A stretch of 64,000 nucleotides of DNA from positions 2,604,001 to 2,668,000 of the forward strand of contig NZ_CP066779.1 of assembly GCF_016598535.1 (NCBI RefSeq), in the 5' to 3' direction. Source of the DNA: Rhodococcus sp. P-2 (GTDB taxonomy: Bacteria > Actinomycetota > Actinomycetes > Mycobacteriales > Mycobacteriaceae). The notes under the pieces were generated by a model. The model had not been told where the DNA came from. It did no database searches and saw nothing but the letters and a program-made list of their open reading frames with translations. Shown in pieces: positions 46,336 to 56,934 of this stretch; the stretch's first letter is position 1, and every line of letters begins with the position of its first letter. The position numbers and the translations under genes were made by a program.

Positions 46336-47160
46336 ATGAAACGACGGCAGTTACTTCAGCGCGCAGCCACAGGCCTGGCGCTGGTAGCGGGACCTCAGGT
46401 GATCGACATGGGTAGCAGTTCCGGAAGCAGTCAAGACGCAACAACCCCGTTGAACGACCTCTTGTCGGTTGTTTCGCTCTCACACGTGAACGACCCAGCG
46501 TCGACGCCGATTTTTCCCGGCGATCCCGAGTTCACTCTCGACACGGCGGCAACCATTGCCGACGACGGCTACTACCTCCAGTACGTCAAGGAGGGTGAAC
46601 ACACGGGTACGCATTGGGGCGCGCCCGCGCACTTTCAGGAAGGTGGACTCACCGCCGACCAACTCGATCCGGCCGACCTCTTCCTACCCGCAGTGAAGAT
46701 CGACATCCGGGACAAGGCTGCCGCCGATTCCGACTACGCCCTCACCGTCGCAGACATTGAAGAGTGGGAGACGAGTAACGGCAAGATTCCCGATGGAGCG
46801 GCCGTAGTCCTCTGGACCGGATGGGAATCGCGCTGGGGTAGCGAAGAATATGCCAACTCCGACGCCGAGGGTGTCACCCACCAACCCGGCTTCTCGGTGG
46901 ACGCGGCGCAGTGGCTGATAGACACCGGGCGCCTGGGCACGCGTGGCGCATTGGGAACCGACACCTTCGGTCCCGACCTCGGAAGCGACGAAACCTACCC
47001 CGTCTCGACGCGCCTGTACGACAAGCGTCGAATCAGCCTGGAGAACCTGAACAATCTTGCCGCCCTGCCGACCACCGGGGCGAGCATCCTCGTCGGTAGC
47101 GCCATCAACAGGGCGGGATCTGGTTCCCCGGCAACGATCTTCGCTCTCCTGCGGCGTTAG
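46336..47160 (+). CDS. exported cyclase-family (kynurenine formamidase-like) hydrolase
   Basis: A 274-residue protein with a twin-arginine-like signal (KRRQLLQRAATGLALVAG) and a cyclase-fold domain (about residues 40-270). The metal motif normally written HxGTHxDxPxH reads His89-TGT-His93-WGAP-His99 here, so Gly95 replaces the usual Asp ligand. Either another residue completes the site or activity is altered. GGGGGA lies just before ATG at 46336. Its end overlaps the convergent GGDEF gene by four bases. Substrate unknown. Confidence 0.8.
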   Translation: MKRRQLLQRAATGLALVAGPQVIDMGSSSGSSQDATTPLNDLLSVVSLSHVNDPASTPIFPGDPEFTLDTAATIADDGYYLQYVKEGEHTGTHWGAPAHFQEGGLTADQLDPADLFLPAVKIDIRDKAAADSDYALTVADIEEWETSNGKIPDGAAVVLWTGWESRWGSEEYANSDAEGVTHQPGFSVDAAQWLIDTGRLGTRGALGTDTFGPDLGSDETYPVSTRLYDKRRISLENLNNLAALPTTGASILVGSAINRAGSGSPATIFALLRR

Positions 47161-48764
47161 GCTTCGCGGCGATCTCGGTAGACGACGACAGCGCCCTTCC
47201 CACTTCTCTTCGCCTCGTACATCGCCGCATCTGCTCGGCGAAGCAGAGTGTGCGCGCTGAGCGGCTCATCCGCAGAGTCGAACTGCGCGGACCCGAACTG
47301 CGCCGACTCGAGCTGCGCCGACTCGAACTGCACGGACCCGAATACCGCTACACCGACGCTCGCACCCACCGACACCGATTTCTCGCCTGCAATCCCGTCG
47401 CTGCTGAGGGCGTCGACGATCCTGCGAGCAACGACGACGGCATCGTCGAGCGGGCCCTGCAGGAGCACAGTGAACTCGTCGCCTCCGAATCGAGCGACAA
47501 ACGCACTTTCGGGAACCGCTTCGCGCAAACGCGCAGTGAGAGCGACCAGTAAACGATCGCCGGCCGGATGCCCGTATCGATCGTTGACCTGCTTGAAATC
47601 GTCCAGATCAACGAGCATCAGCACCCAATTGGAGTTCGTCAGGCGGTAGTTTTCGATGGCGCTCGCGAAGTGTTCGTCGAACGCGGCCCGGTTGGCGAGC
47701 TCGGTGAGCGGGTCGTGATGCGCTCGGTACCGGAGCTCGTCCTGGGCAGCGGAGATCTGTTGGAGGAGCGCGTCGTTCTCGAGGAGCGTGAGTATTTGGC
47801 GCACCAGCGCGAGAACCAGCACGACGACGCCGAGTATCACGACCACGGCATCGAGGTTGCCGACGATGAGTGCCTGCACCGTCACGATCGTCGCGATGAC
47901 CGCGATCAAGAGATACGGCAGCAGCAATTGAGTCCGATCGCTTCGCCAAGGTTGTAGGGCTGTGCGCGGTCGGGGCTCGGCTCGTTCGGCCAGTGCCGCC
48001 AGCGCGATCAACGGCGGCCCGGCGATGAACCCGGCGTCGGCGATGGTCGGCATACTCTCGGCGCCGATCGCCACCAAGTACGCGTAAACGCTGTCCGACA
48101 GGGAGAGCATCACCAACCCGCACCCGAGGAACGTCAGCGGTACGCGAATCTCGGCAACGGCCTTGGGTCCGATGACCATCAGCAAGACCATCGCGATCAG
48201 AACGAAGTCGGTGATCGGGTACATCACCGCGACGAGAAACCCGAGAGACCCCGTAGGACCGGTATGAACGACGGCGCCGAGGGCAGTCGTCCACGTGAGG
48301 ATGAACAACCCACCGACCACGACAAGACCGTCGAGCGTCAGCACCAGCCACAGATGGATCGGACCGATCGCCTCACGCCGGGGCGACTGGCGCACCAGCG
48401 ACAGAAGCGCCGGCACGGCAAACACCGGGAACATGAAGAATCCGATGTCCGCGATCGACGGCGACGGGAGTGGTACGTGGAGAACCGAGCGGTAAAACGC
48501 CCAGAAGAACATTCCGAGGGTCCAGCCGGCCATACCGAGAGCCATCAGAGTTCGCCAGCGACGCTCGACTCCGTGATGGCGCCGCGACGTCCACCAACAG
48601 ACCGCAGTCGCGGTGGCGCCGCCGACGATCTGGGCGATATCGTCCACCAGAACCGAAGTTCGTGGGCTGAGCAGTCCGGATCCGGCGAGGGCGATGACCG
48701 CGACGACGACGCCGAGAACCAGCCACGTGCGTCGTGCTCGGAACTGCGTCATCGAAGGGCCCAT
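47157..48764 (-). CDS. membrane-bound diguanylate cyclase (GGDEF)
   Basis: A 535-residue protein with about nine to ten membrane helices (residues 12-335) and a C-terminal GGDEF domain (about 350-530). The active motif GGDEF is intact at residues 427-431, so it should make cyclic-di-GMP. No EAL domain follows. Inside the last third of the GGDEF fold is a 25-residue low-complexity insert of FxSAQ units, from a 15-bp DNA repeat, just before the LLRRADAAMYEAK helix. ATG at 48764 or 48752 are both possible; neither has a strong ribosome site. Confidence 0.88.
   Translation of the reverse strand: MGPSMTQFRARRTWLVLGVVVAVIALAGSGLLSPRTSVLVDDIAQIVGGATATAVCWWTSRRHHGVERRWRTLMALGMAGWTLGMFFWAFYRSVLHVPLPSPSIADIGFFMFPVFAVPALLSLVRQSPRREAIGPIHLWLVLTLDGLVVVGGLFILTWTTALGAVVHTGPTGSLGFLVAVMYPITDFVLIAMVLLMVIGPKAVAEIRVPLTFLGCGLVMLSLSDSVYAYLVAIGAESMPTIADAGFIAGPPLIALAALAERAEPRPRTALQPWRSDRTQLLLPYLLIAVIATIVTVQALIVGNLDAVVVILGVVVLVLALVRQILTLLENDALLQQISAAQDELRYRAHHDPLTELANRAAFDEHFASAIENYRLTNSNWVLMLVDLDDFKQVNDRYGHPAGDRLLVALTARLREAVPESAFVARFGGDEFTVLLQGPLDDAVVVARRIVDALSSDGIAGEKSVSVGASVGVAVFGSVQFESAQLESAQFGSAQFDSADEPLSAHTLLRRADAAMYEAKRSGKGAVVVYRDRREA
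47271..47345. repeat. 15-bp coding tandem repeat (about five units)
   Basis: Units beginning at 47271, 47286, 47301, 47316 and 47331 follow the pattern CGCxGAxyCGAACTG; the last is degenerate. Because 15 is a multiple of three, copy changes add or remove five residues (FxSAQ) without shifting the diguanylate cyclase frame. Confidence 0.85.
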
Positions 48765-48901
48765 CGGTGTTCAAGGCGTCACCACCGATTGTCTTTCAGC
48801 CGGCTTCGTTGCGGCCGGCATGGTTGTGGTGACGAATGCCCGTACGAACCTACCTGATTTGGTAGCGGATTGTTAACTGGACGAACGATCAAGACCGTCC
48901 G

Positions 48902-49780
48902 CTAGGCCACGGCGCTGTACTCCGTTCGGGCCCTACGCCGCTGCGAAGTCCACTTCGCAATGACCCCCTGCGACGGGCTGAACAGGTACACCAGGGCGAA
49001 CACGATGCCCTGCGTCATCACGACCATGCCCCCGGAAGCTGTGTCGAGGTAGTAGCTGACGTAGATACCGGTAATCGCGCAGATTGCGGAGACGACGGGA
49101 GCTGTCACCAGCATCCGTGAGAACTTGTCGGTGAGAAGGTAGGCCGTCGCCCCGGGGATGATCAGCATCGCCACCACCAGCACAACTCCGACAGCTTGCA
49201 GGGCCACTACCGAGGTGAGTGCGAGAACCCCGAGGAGTAAGGCACCGAGACGTTTGGGCGAGAGACCGATCGCGTTGGCATGGACCGGGTCGAAAGCGAA
49301 CAACGTCAGATCACGACGCTTGATCAACAGAATGCTCAACGCCAACGCGCCGAGTATCGCGACCTGCAGAAGATCGGACGAACTCACCCCCAGCAGGTTG
49401 CCGAAAATGATGTGGTTGAGATCGGTCTGACTTGGGGTCACCGAGATGAGAACCAAACCGAACGCGAAAAGAGTCGTGAAGACGATACCGATCGCGGCGT
49501 CTTCCTTGACGCGGCTGGTGTTACGGATCAGCCCGATCAGTGCGACGGCGATCAACCCGAAGATCAAGGCCCCTATGGCAAATGGAGCGCCGACGACGTA
49601 GGCGAGGACAACACCGGGCAGGACGGCGTGCGAGACGGCATCGCCCATCAGTGACCACCCGATGAGCACCAACCAACAACTGAGCACCGCGCAGACAACC
49701 GCCGCCACAACGGCAACGGCCAACGCGCGCAACATGAATCCGTACTGGAGAGGGTCCAGGAGCAGTTCTACGATGTTCAT
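48902..49780 (-). CDS. metal ABC transporter permease (MntB/SitC-type)
   Basis: A 292-residue ABC-3 family permease with about eight membrane helices, the type used for Mn2+, Zn2+ or Fe2+ uptake. The GWSLMGDAVSHAVLPGVVLAY region (about residues 41-61, shared by the family) and the ALQAVGVVLVVAMLIIPGA coupling region are clear. It is the last gene of a three-gene operon, four bases after the ATPase gene. The 137 bases downstream (to the GGDEF start) hold no gene. Confidence 0.9.
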   Translation of the reverse strand: MNIVELLLDPLQYGFMLRALAVAVVAAVVCAVLSCWLVLIGWSLMGDAVSHAVLPGVVLAYVVGAPFAIGALIFGLIAVALIGLIRNTSRVKEDAAIGIVFTTLFAFGLVLISVTPSQTDLNHIIFGNLLGVSSSDLLQVAILGALALSILLIKRRDLTLFAFDPVHANAIGLSPKRLGALLLGVLALTSVVALQAVGVVLVVAMLIIPGATAYLLTDKFSRMLVTAPVVSAICAITGIYVSYYLDTASGGMVVMTQGIVFALVYLFSPSQGVIAKWTSQRRRARTEYSAVA

Positions 49781-49783
49781 CGA

Positions 49784-50515
49784 TCAGGTCCTGTCCATCA
49801 CGTCGAGACCGAAAGCCAGGGCGAGGTTTTCCGGTTGAAGCACGGTGTTCGGGTCGGAGTGCACCAGAACCTTGCGCATGAGCAGTACCGCCTCGTCGCA
49901 GAGTTTCGGCACCGCGTGAAGATCGTGGGTCGAGACCAAGATCGATCGGCCGTCGGCGGCCAACTCTCGTAGCAGCGTCGAAATCGTTGCCTCGGAACGC
50001 TTGTCAACGCCCGCGAACGGTTCGTCCAGCAACAGCATCGACGCGTCCTGCGCGATACCGCGTGCCACGAAGGCGCGCTTCTTCTGACCACCCGAGAGCT
50101 GTCCGATCTGGCGATCCGCGAACTCCGTGAGCTCCACCCGCTCCAGTGCCGCGGCCACCGCCTCGCGATCTGCACGTCGCGGACGCCGCAAGAACCCGAG
50201 ATGGCCGTACCTGCCCATCATCACGACGTCACGGACGCTGATCGGGAAGGTCCAGTCGACGTCTTCACTCTGCGGCACGTATCCGACGCGGCCACTCTTG
50301 CGCGCAGCGGCTGCGTCGAGACCCGCGATTCTCACAGAGCCGTTGTCCGGCTTGATCATTCCCATGATCACCTTGAACAGGGTCGACTTGCCTGAACCGT
50401 TCATTCCGATCAGTCCGCAGACGCTTCCGGAATTCAATGTCAGATCGACATGGTCCAGGGCATGGACCTCGCCGTAGTGAACGCTGACGTTTTCGACGCG
50501 AATGGCTTCGTTCAT
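49784..50515 (-). CDS. metal ABC transporter ATP-binding protein
   Basis: A 243-residue ATPase with Walker A at residues 37-44 (GMNGSGKS), a Q-loop (VPQSEDVDW), the LSGGQ signature followed by KKRAFVARG, Walker B (MLLLDEPFAGVD) and the switch His (STHDLH). All are intact. Its ATG overlaps the stop of the binding-protein gene (ATGA). It powers the neighbouring permease. The open frame upstream overlaps the binding protein and was discarded. Confidence 0.92.
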   Translation of the reverse strand: MNEAIRVENVSVHYGEVHALDHVDLTLNSGSVCGLIGMNGSGKSTLFKVIMGMIKPDNGSVRIAGLDAAAARKSGRVGYVPQSEDVDWTFPISVRDVVMMGRYGHLGFLRRPRRADREAVAAALERVELTEFADRQIGQLSGGQKKRAFVARGIAQDASMLLLDEPFAGVDKRSEATISTLLRELAADGRSILVSTHDLHAVPKLCDEAVLLMRKVLVHSDPNTVLQPENLALAFGLDVMDRT

Positions 50516-51438
50516 GATTTGCCGCCAGTGAGGCCGCCGAGAATGACGTCGGTGTCGTGGCGAATCATGTCCAGGTAGGTGGGCACGGGACCGTCGGCTT
50601 CGGACAGCGAGTCGACGTACAACGTTCCACCGAATTTCGCCCCGGTCGCCCCGACGACCTGCTGCATGGGAGCATCCGAGACCGTCGACTCGCAGAAGAC
50701 TGCGGGAACGGAATTGGCCCGGACGAAGTCGATCGCCGCGATGATCTGCTGCGGCGTCGCCTGCTGCTCGGCGTTGACCGGCCAGATGTACGCCTCGCCG
50801 AGTCCTGCGTCCCTGGCCAGATAGGAGAACGCACCCTCGCAACTGACGAGTGCACGCTGACCTGCAGGCAATACCGCCAGGCCACTGACCAGGCCGTCCT
50901 GCACTGCTTGTAGTTCCGCTTTGTACTTCGCGCCGTTCTCCGCAAATGCCGAGGCGTTGTCCGGGTCGAGGTCACTGAAAGCAGTCACCATGTTGTCGAC
51001 GTAGATCTGCGTATTCAACGGAGACATCCACGCATGCGGATTCGGCTTGCCCGCATAGGCGTCGCCGGCGATCGGAATGCCTTCGACACCATCGCTGACC
51101 ACGACGTGTGGCACATCCAGTCCGTCGACGAACTTGGCGAACCATGCTTCGAGGTTCATGCCGTTGTCGAGGATCAGATCGGCTTCGTTGGCCCGGCGAA
51201 TGTCGCCGGGTGTCGGCTCGTAACCGTGAATCTCCGCTCCCGCCTTGGTGATCGACTCGACGCGCAGATGATCGCCCGCGACGTTCTGGGCGATGTCCGA
51301 GAGCACGGTGAACGTGGTGAGCACTACCGGGCGGCCGTCGTCGGAAGCGGAATTCATTGCCGAACAACTGGAAAGAAGCAGGGCGGCGAGGGCAGCAATT
51401 CCCAGGCGGCGGAAATTCTTCGCGTCGCGAGTCGTCAT
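50512..51438 (-). CDS. metal-binding lipoprotein of an ABC transporter (SitA/MntC-like)
   Basis: A 308-residue cluster A-I (TroA-type) binding protein. The lipobox LLSSC places the lipid on Cys25. Metal residues fit the Mn/Fe group: His71 (IHGYEPTPGD), His135 (PHAWMSP), Glu201 (CEGAFSY) and Asp276 (VDSLSE). The His-rich loop of zinc-specific ZnuA proteins is absent, so Mn2+ or Fe2+ is more likely than Zn2+. It is the first gene of the operon. No Shine-Dalgarno precedes the ATG, and TATTAG lies nine bases upstream, so the transcript may be leaderless. Confidence 0.88.
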   Translation of the reverse strand: MTTRDAKNFRRLGIAALAALLLSSCSAMNSASDDGRPVVLTTFTVLSDIAQNVAGDHLRVESITKAGAEIHGYEPTPGDIRRANEADLILDNGMNLEAWFAKFVDGLDVPHVVVSDGVEGIPIAGDAYAGKPNPHAWMSPLNTQIYVDNMVTAFSDLDPDNASAFAENGAKYKAELQAVQDGLVSGLAVLPAGQRALVSCEGAFSYLARDAGLGEAYIWPVNAEQQATPQQIIAAIDFVRANSVPAVFCESTVSDAPMQQVVGATGAKFGGTLYVDSLSEADGPVPTYLDMIRHDTDVILGGLTGGKS

Positions 51439-51515
51439 GATCGAACTCTAATATGTGGGTAAACAAATACACAAGTTCGTCAGGCCGAACATTCTTCACT
51501 CGATAGGCTCGAACC

Positions 51516-52193
51516 ATGCGTCCTACTGCCTTGATCACCGGTTCCAGTCGCGGCCTCGGAGCTGCCATCGCACGCGAGCTGGCACCGACACACGACCTGC
51601 TGCTCGGTGCACGATCCGCGCAGGCCCTCGAGCCGATCTGCGCGGAACTACCCGGATCGACGCCCCTACCCCTCGACCTCACGGACTACGACGCCGTCGC
51701 GGTCGCCGCCTCGTCCATCACGACGCTCGACGTGCTGGTACACAACGCCGGCGTGGCCGACATCGGAACCATCGAGGAATCCTCGGTCGATCAGTGGCGA
51801 CGCACCCTCGAGGCAAACGTCATCGCCGTCGCCGAACTCACTCGTGTCCTCCTTCCTGCCCTCAGGGCAGCCGGTGGCCACGTCGTACTGATCAATTCCG
51901 GTGCCGGACTGCGCGCCAACGCCGGCTGGGGCTCGTACGCGGCCAGCAAGTTCGCGCTGCGTGCTTTCGGAGACGCACTGCGCCTGGAAGAGCCGTCCTT
52001 GCGGGTCACCTCCATTCATCCCGGCCGGATCGACACCGATATGCAGCGCGACATCGTCGCCGGTGAGGGCGACGAGTACGACCCGGAGCGCTTCCTGAAG
52101 GCCTCCACCGTGGCGCGTGCCGTACTCACTGCCGTCGAAACACCGTCCGACGCACACCCCACGGAGATCGTGCTTCGACCTACCGGCCGGTAA
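51516..52193 (+). CDS. short-chain dehydrogenase/reductase
   Basis: A 225-residue classical SDR. The cofactor motif TGSSRGLG (residues 8-15), NAG at about residues 77-79, Ser in INSGAGL and YAASK (about residues 140-144) carrying the Tyr/Lys pair are present. It is shorter than most but has a complete fold. The substrate is unknown. It is divergent from the metal-transporter operon with 77 bases between starts, and nothing in the context points to a pathway. Confidence 0.87.
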   Translation: MRPTALITGSSRGLGAAIARELAPTHDLLLGARSAQALEPICAELPGSTPLPLDLTDYDAVAVAASSITTLDVLVHNAGVADIGTIEESSVDQWRRTLEANVIAVAELTRVLLPALRAAGGHVVLINSGAGLRANAGWGSYAASKFALRAFGDALRLEEPSLRVTSIHPGRIDTDMQRDIVAGEGDEYDPERFLKASTVARAVLTAVETPSDAHPTEIVLRPTGR

Positions 52194-52231
52194 ATCCCCA
52201 GTTCGCCGGTAACGGAATGATGACGATGGCC

Positions 52232-52254
52232 ACCCGGATATCGCTTTTCCGGGT
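52232..52254. terminator. possible hairpin after the SDR gene
   Basis: ACCCGG and CCGGGT pair around an 11-base loop, 38 bases after the SDR stop. It is short, and a terminator role is inferred. The rest of the 139-base gap shows nothing else that I can support. Confidence 0.4.
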
Positions 52255-52332
52255 ACGGGCCCGATACTGACATCAGTTGTCGGACAAAGAGACTGGACTG
52301 GTTCTCAGGAGTTCATCGAGAGGTGGTGTGCG

Positions 52333-52668
52333 ATGCATGATCATACGAATACGTGGGGAATTTCCACCGAGGCTTTCCTCGGGTGGTACGTCGCCGCTGC
52401 CACCGGAGCGGTGGTGATCGCGCTTGTGATCCGCGGCGTCGGCCTGCGCAAGCCCACACCGGAATTGCGCACGCTCACACCACCGGAGATGGGTGTACCG
52501 ACCAGCGACGAGCCTGCAGTACGCGCTGCCGTGGCAGAACTCGAGTGTGCTGCACATACTGCCTGCCAGGGTCGACATGGCAGCGGGTCTTCACCGTCCC
52601 GTTGCTCGACCTACGCGAGCACCGTCAGCTGTGGGGGTGAGTGCTGTGAACAACTACTACTCAGCTGA
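52333..52668 (+). CDS. truncated TIGR04222-like membrane protein (first of three paralogs)
   Basis: A 111-residue protein. Its first 75 residues match the head of the two longer proteins downstream: TWGI followed by FLxxY, one membrane helix (about 19-38), then LTPPEMGVPTSDEPAV. After AELECA the match stops, and a short Cys/Ser-rich tail of different character ends it, so the rest of the family domain is missing. It probably arose by tandem duplication and deletion. It may be a remnant or a working short form. GAGAGGTG precedes the ATG. Its end overlaps the start of the next gene by 23 bases. Confidence 0.6.
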   Translation: MHDHTNTWGISTEAFLGWYVAAATGAVVIALVIRGVGLRKPTPELRTLTPPEMGVPTSDEPAVRAAVAELECAAHTACQGRHGSGSSPSRCSTYASTVSCGGECCEQLLLS

Positions 52669-53556
52669 CACATGGGGGATCCCCAGCCAGACCTTCTTGC
52701 AGTGGTATCTGGTGGCCGCAGCCGTCGCGGTCGGACTCTCGCTCTACAGCAGGATGTCCGCGCGCCGCTCACCCGCGATCGTCGACGCGGTTCGTCGGCC
52801 GCTCACTCCGCCCGAGATCGGTGCCTTGACCAGTGATTACCAAGCGGTGCTCGCGTCGATGGCAATACTGCGCAGCGCCGAGCTGATCAGCACCGAAGGC
52901 AAGACCAAGCAGGCGCTCAGTGCGGAGGACAAGAATCGTCTCGACTGGTTCACCCGTACGGTGCACAAGCGGCTCGGAAACGGAAAGGTCCCGCTGCGGC
53001 AGGTGCGTCTGATGGGACGACTGAACGTCGCACTCGCACAACTACGTACGACGCTGATCGACGAGGGCTACTTGCAACGCCCGCAGGACGGCCCGGCTGC
53101 CGCTCTTCGGACCGTTCCGATCGTGGCGGTAATCGCTCTCGGCGTGATCCGGCTTATCGCGGGGATCATCGGCGGGAAGCCGGTCGGGTTTCTTCTCCTG
53201 ACCATCATCGTTCTCGCGCTGATGATTCCACTTCTTCGCATCAAGCGTCGTCGGACAGCTTTGGGCGACAGTGAGCTTCGACGTCTCAAGCACGAAAACT
53301 CGTACCTCTCACCGAAACTACGGCCCGCCTATACAAGCTACGGTCCCTCACTCGCCGGGCTCTCGGCCGCGCTCTTCGGTTCGGGCGCTCTGGTTCTGAT
53401 CGATCCGGCGCTGGCAGGAGCGGTGGCTGCGGGCGCCGCGTACAGCCCGGGCGGCGGAAGTTCGAGCTACTACAGTTGTGGCTCCTCTTCCGGATCATCC
53501 GGCTCGGACGGCGGTGGCGGCAGTGGTAGCAGTTGCGGCGGCGGGGGGTGTGGGGG

Positions 53557-53560
<4 letters not shown>
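52646..53560 (+). CDS. TIGR04222-type membrane protein with Gly/Cys-rich tail (second paralog)
   Basis: A 304-residue protein: a head with TWGIPSQTFLQWY and one membrane helix, a soluble part (about 50-150; LTPPEIGALTSDYQAV and WFTRTVHKRL), two or three more hydrophobic segments (about 150-190 and 235-265) and a tail of Gly, Ser, Tyr and three Cys (GSSCGGGGCGG at the end). No function is known for the family. The GTG start at 52646 follows GGGGGTGA; GTG at 52637 is an alternative. Its stop overlaps the next ATG. Confidence 0.75.
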
Positions 53561-55524
<1,964 letters not shown>

Positions 55525-56934
55525 TCAACCGTGCGCGTGCAGTGGTGTTCCCGCGAGGGCGAGCATGGCCTCACCCAACGCTTCGCTCTGGCTGGGGTGC
55601 GCGTGGATGAAACGCCCCACTTCATCGGGAAGTGCTTCCCAGGCAACTGCCAACTGCGCCTCACCGATCAGCTCGCCAACCCGGTCGCCCACCAGGTGGA
55701 CGCCGACGACGGGACCTCTGGTTCTTCTGCGAATCACTTTGATTCCCCCGGTGGTTCGCAGGATCTGACTCTTGCCGTTACCCGCCAGGTCGTAGACGAC
55801 GGTGGAGATGTCGCCGTACTGCGTGCGCGCCGCCTCTTCGCCGAGTCCGACTGATGCAACTTCGGGATGTGAGTACGTCACGCGAGGAATCAAGTGTTCG
55901 GCGACCGGTAGCGGATCCTTCCCGGCGATCTGTTCAGCCACAAAGATTCCTTGTTGGAAACCTCGGTGCGCCAACGCAAGACCGGGCACGATGTCGCCGA
56001 CCGCGTACACACCGTCCACGGACGTACGGAGGCGTTCGTCGGTGACGACAAAACCCTTGTCGAGGCTGATTCCGTTTTCTTCGAAACCGTTACCGTCCGT
56101 GCGGGGTCCGCGGCCGACGGCGACCAACAGTAGGTCGGTATCGAATATCGTTCCGTCACCTAGTTCGATGCGGACCGAATCGGCTGCTTCTTTTGCGGAA
56201 ACGATCTTTGTGTCTGTCTTACAGACGATTCCGCGTTTCCGGTAGGCCCGCTCCAGCTGCTTCGACGACCACGTGTCCTCGGCGGCGAGGAGTCGGGGGA
56301 GTGCCTCGACGATCGTGACTTCGGCGCCGAAGGAGCGCCACAGGCTCGCGAACTCGACACCGATGACACCGCCACCGAGCACTGTTGCGCTGCTGGGCAC
56401 CCGGTCGAGTTCGAGCGCCTGGTCGCTGGTGAGGATCCGGCGGCCGAGCTCTATGCCGGGCAGTTCCCGCGGATACGAACCGGTGGCCAGAACGAGTGAT
56501 GTTCCGGTATAGCGGGTTCCGTCGACGTCGATGCTTCGCCCACCGACGTACGTTCCGTATCCGTTGACAATAGTGATCTTGTGTTGCGCCAACAAACCTT
56601 GCAGACCGCTGTACAGCCGCTCGACTGTCCCGTTCTTGTAGTCGTGCACCTGCGCGATGTCGATGCCGTCAAAAGATGCCCGGACTCCGAATTGCTCACT
56701 GGTGCGTGCCGAGTCGGCCACCTCGGCGGAATGCAGCAGCGCCTTGGTCGGGATGCATCCGCGGTGCAGGCACGTTCCGCCGACCTTGTCTGCCTCGACC
56801 AATGTGACCGACAATCCGAGTTGGGCGGCGCGGATGGCGCAGGCATAGCCGCCCGATCCGCCACCGAGGATCACGACATCACTGTGCCGTTTGCCGGCCG
56901 TCATCGAAGCCTTGGTCATCGGAGCCGTGGTCAT
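55525..56934 (-). CDS. lpd: dihydrolipoyl dehydrogenase (E3)
   Basis: A 469-residue flavoprotein disulfide reductase that reoxidises the lipoyl groups of E2 with NAD. FAD motif GGGSGG (about residues 24-29), redox pair Cys55/Cys60 in GGTCLHRGCIPTK, NAD motif GGGVIG, and the C-terminal HAHPSQSE carrying the catalytic His/Glu are all visible. Its ATG overlaps the E2 stop by one base. Its presence shows that this operon encodes a complete E1-E2-E3 complex. Confidence 0.93.
   Translation of the reverse strand: MTTAPMTKASMTAGKRHSDVVILGGGSGGYACAIRAAQLGLSVTLVEADKVGGTCLHRGCIPTKALLHSAEVADSARTSEQFGVRASFDGIDIAQVHDYKNGTVERLYSGLQGLLAQHKITIVNGYGTYVGGRSIDVDGTRYTGTSLVLATGSYPRELPGIELGRRILTSDQALELDRVPSSATVLGGGVIGVEFASLWRSFGAEVTIVEALPRLLAAEDTWSSKQLERAYRKRGIVCKTDTKIVSAKEAADSVRIELGDGTIFDTDLLLVAVGRGPRTDGNGFEENGISLDKGFVVTDERLRTSVDGVYAVGDIVPGLALAHRGFQQGIFVAEQIAGKDPLPVAEHLIPRVTYSHPEVASVGLGEEAARTQYGDISTVVYDLAGNGKSQILRTTGGIKVIRRRTRGPVVGVHLVGDRVGELIGEAQLAVAWEALPDEVGRFIHAHPSQSEALGEAMLALAGTPLHAHG

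Noticed and set aside
47271..47345. Short tandem repeats as a CRISPR-like array
   Set aside because: Units are 15 bp with no spacers and lie in frame within the diguanylate cyclase gene.
48902..51438. The ABC operon as the AztABC zinc transporter partner of the AztD-like lipoprotein
   Set aside because: The binding protein lacks a His-rich loop and its ligands fit the Mn/Fe (SitA/MntC) type; it is also 9 kb away and has no Zur-type box.
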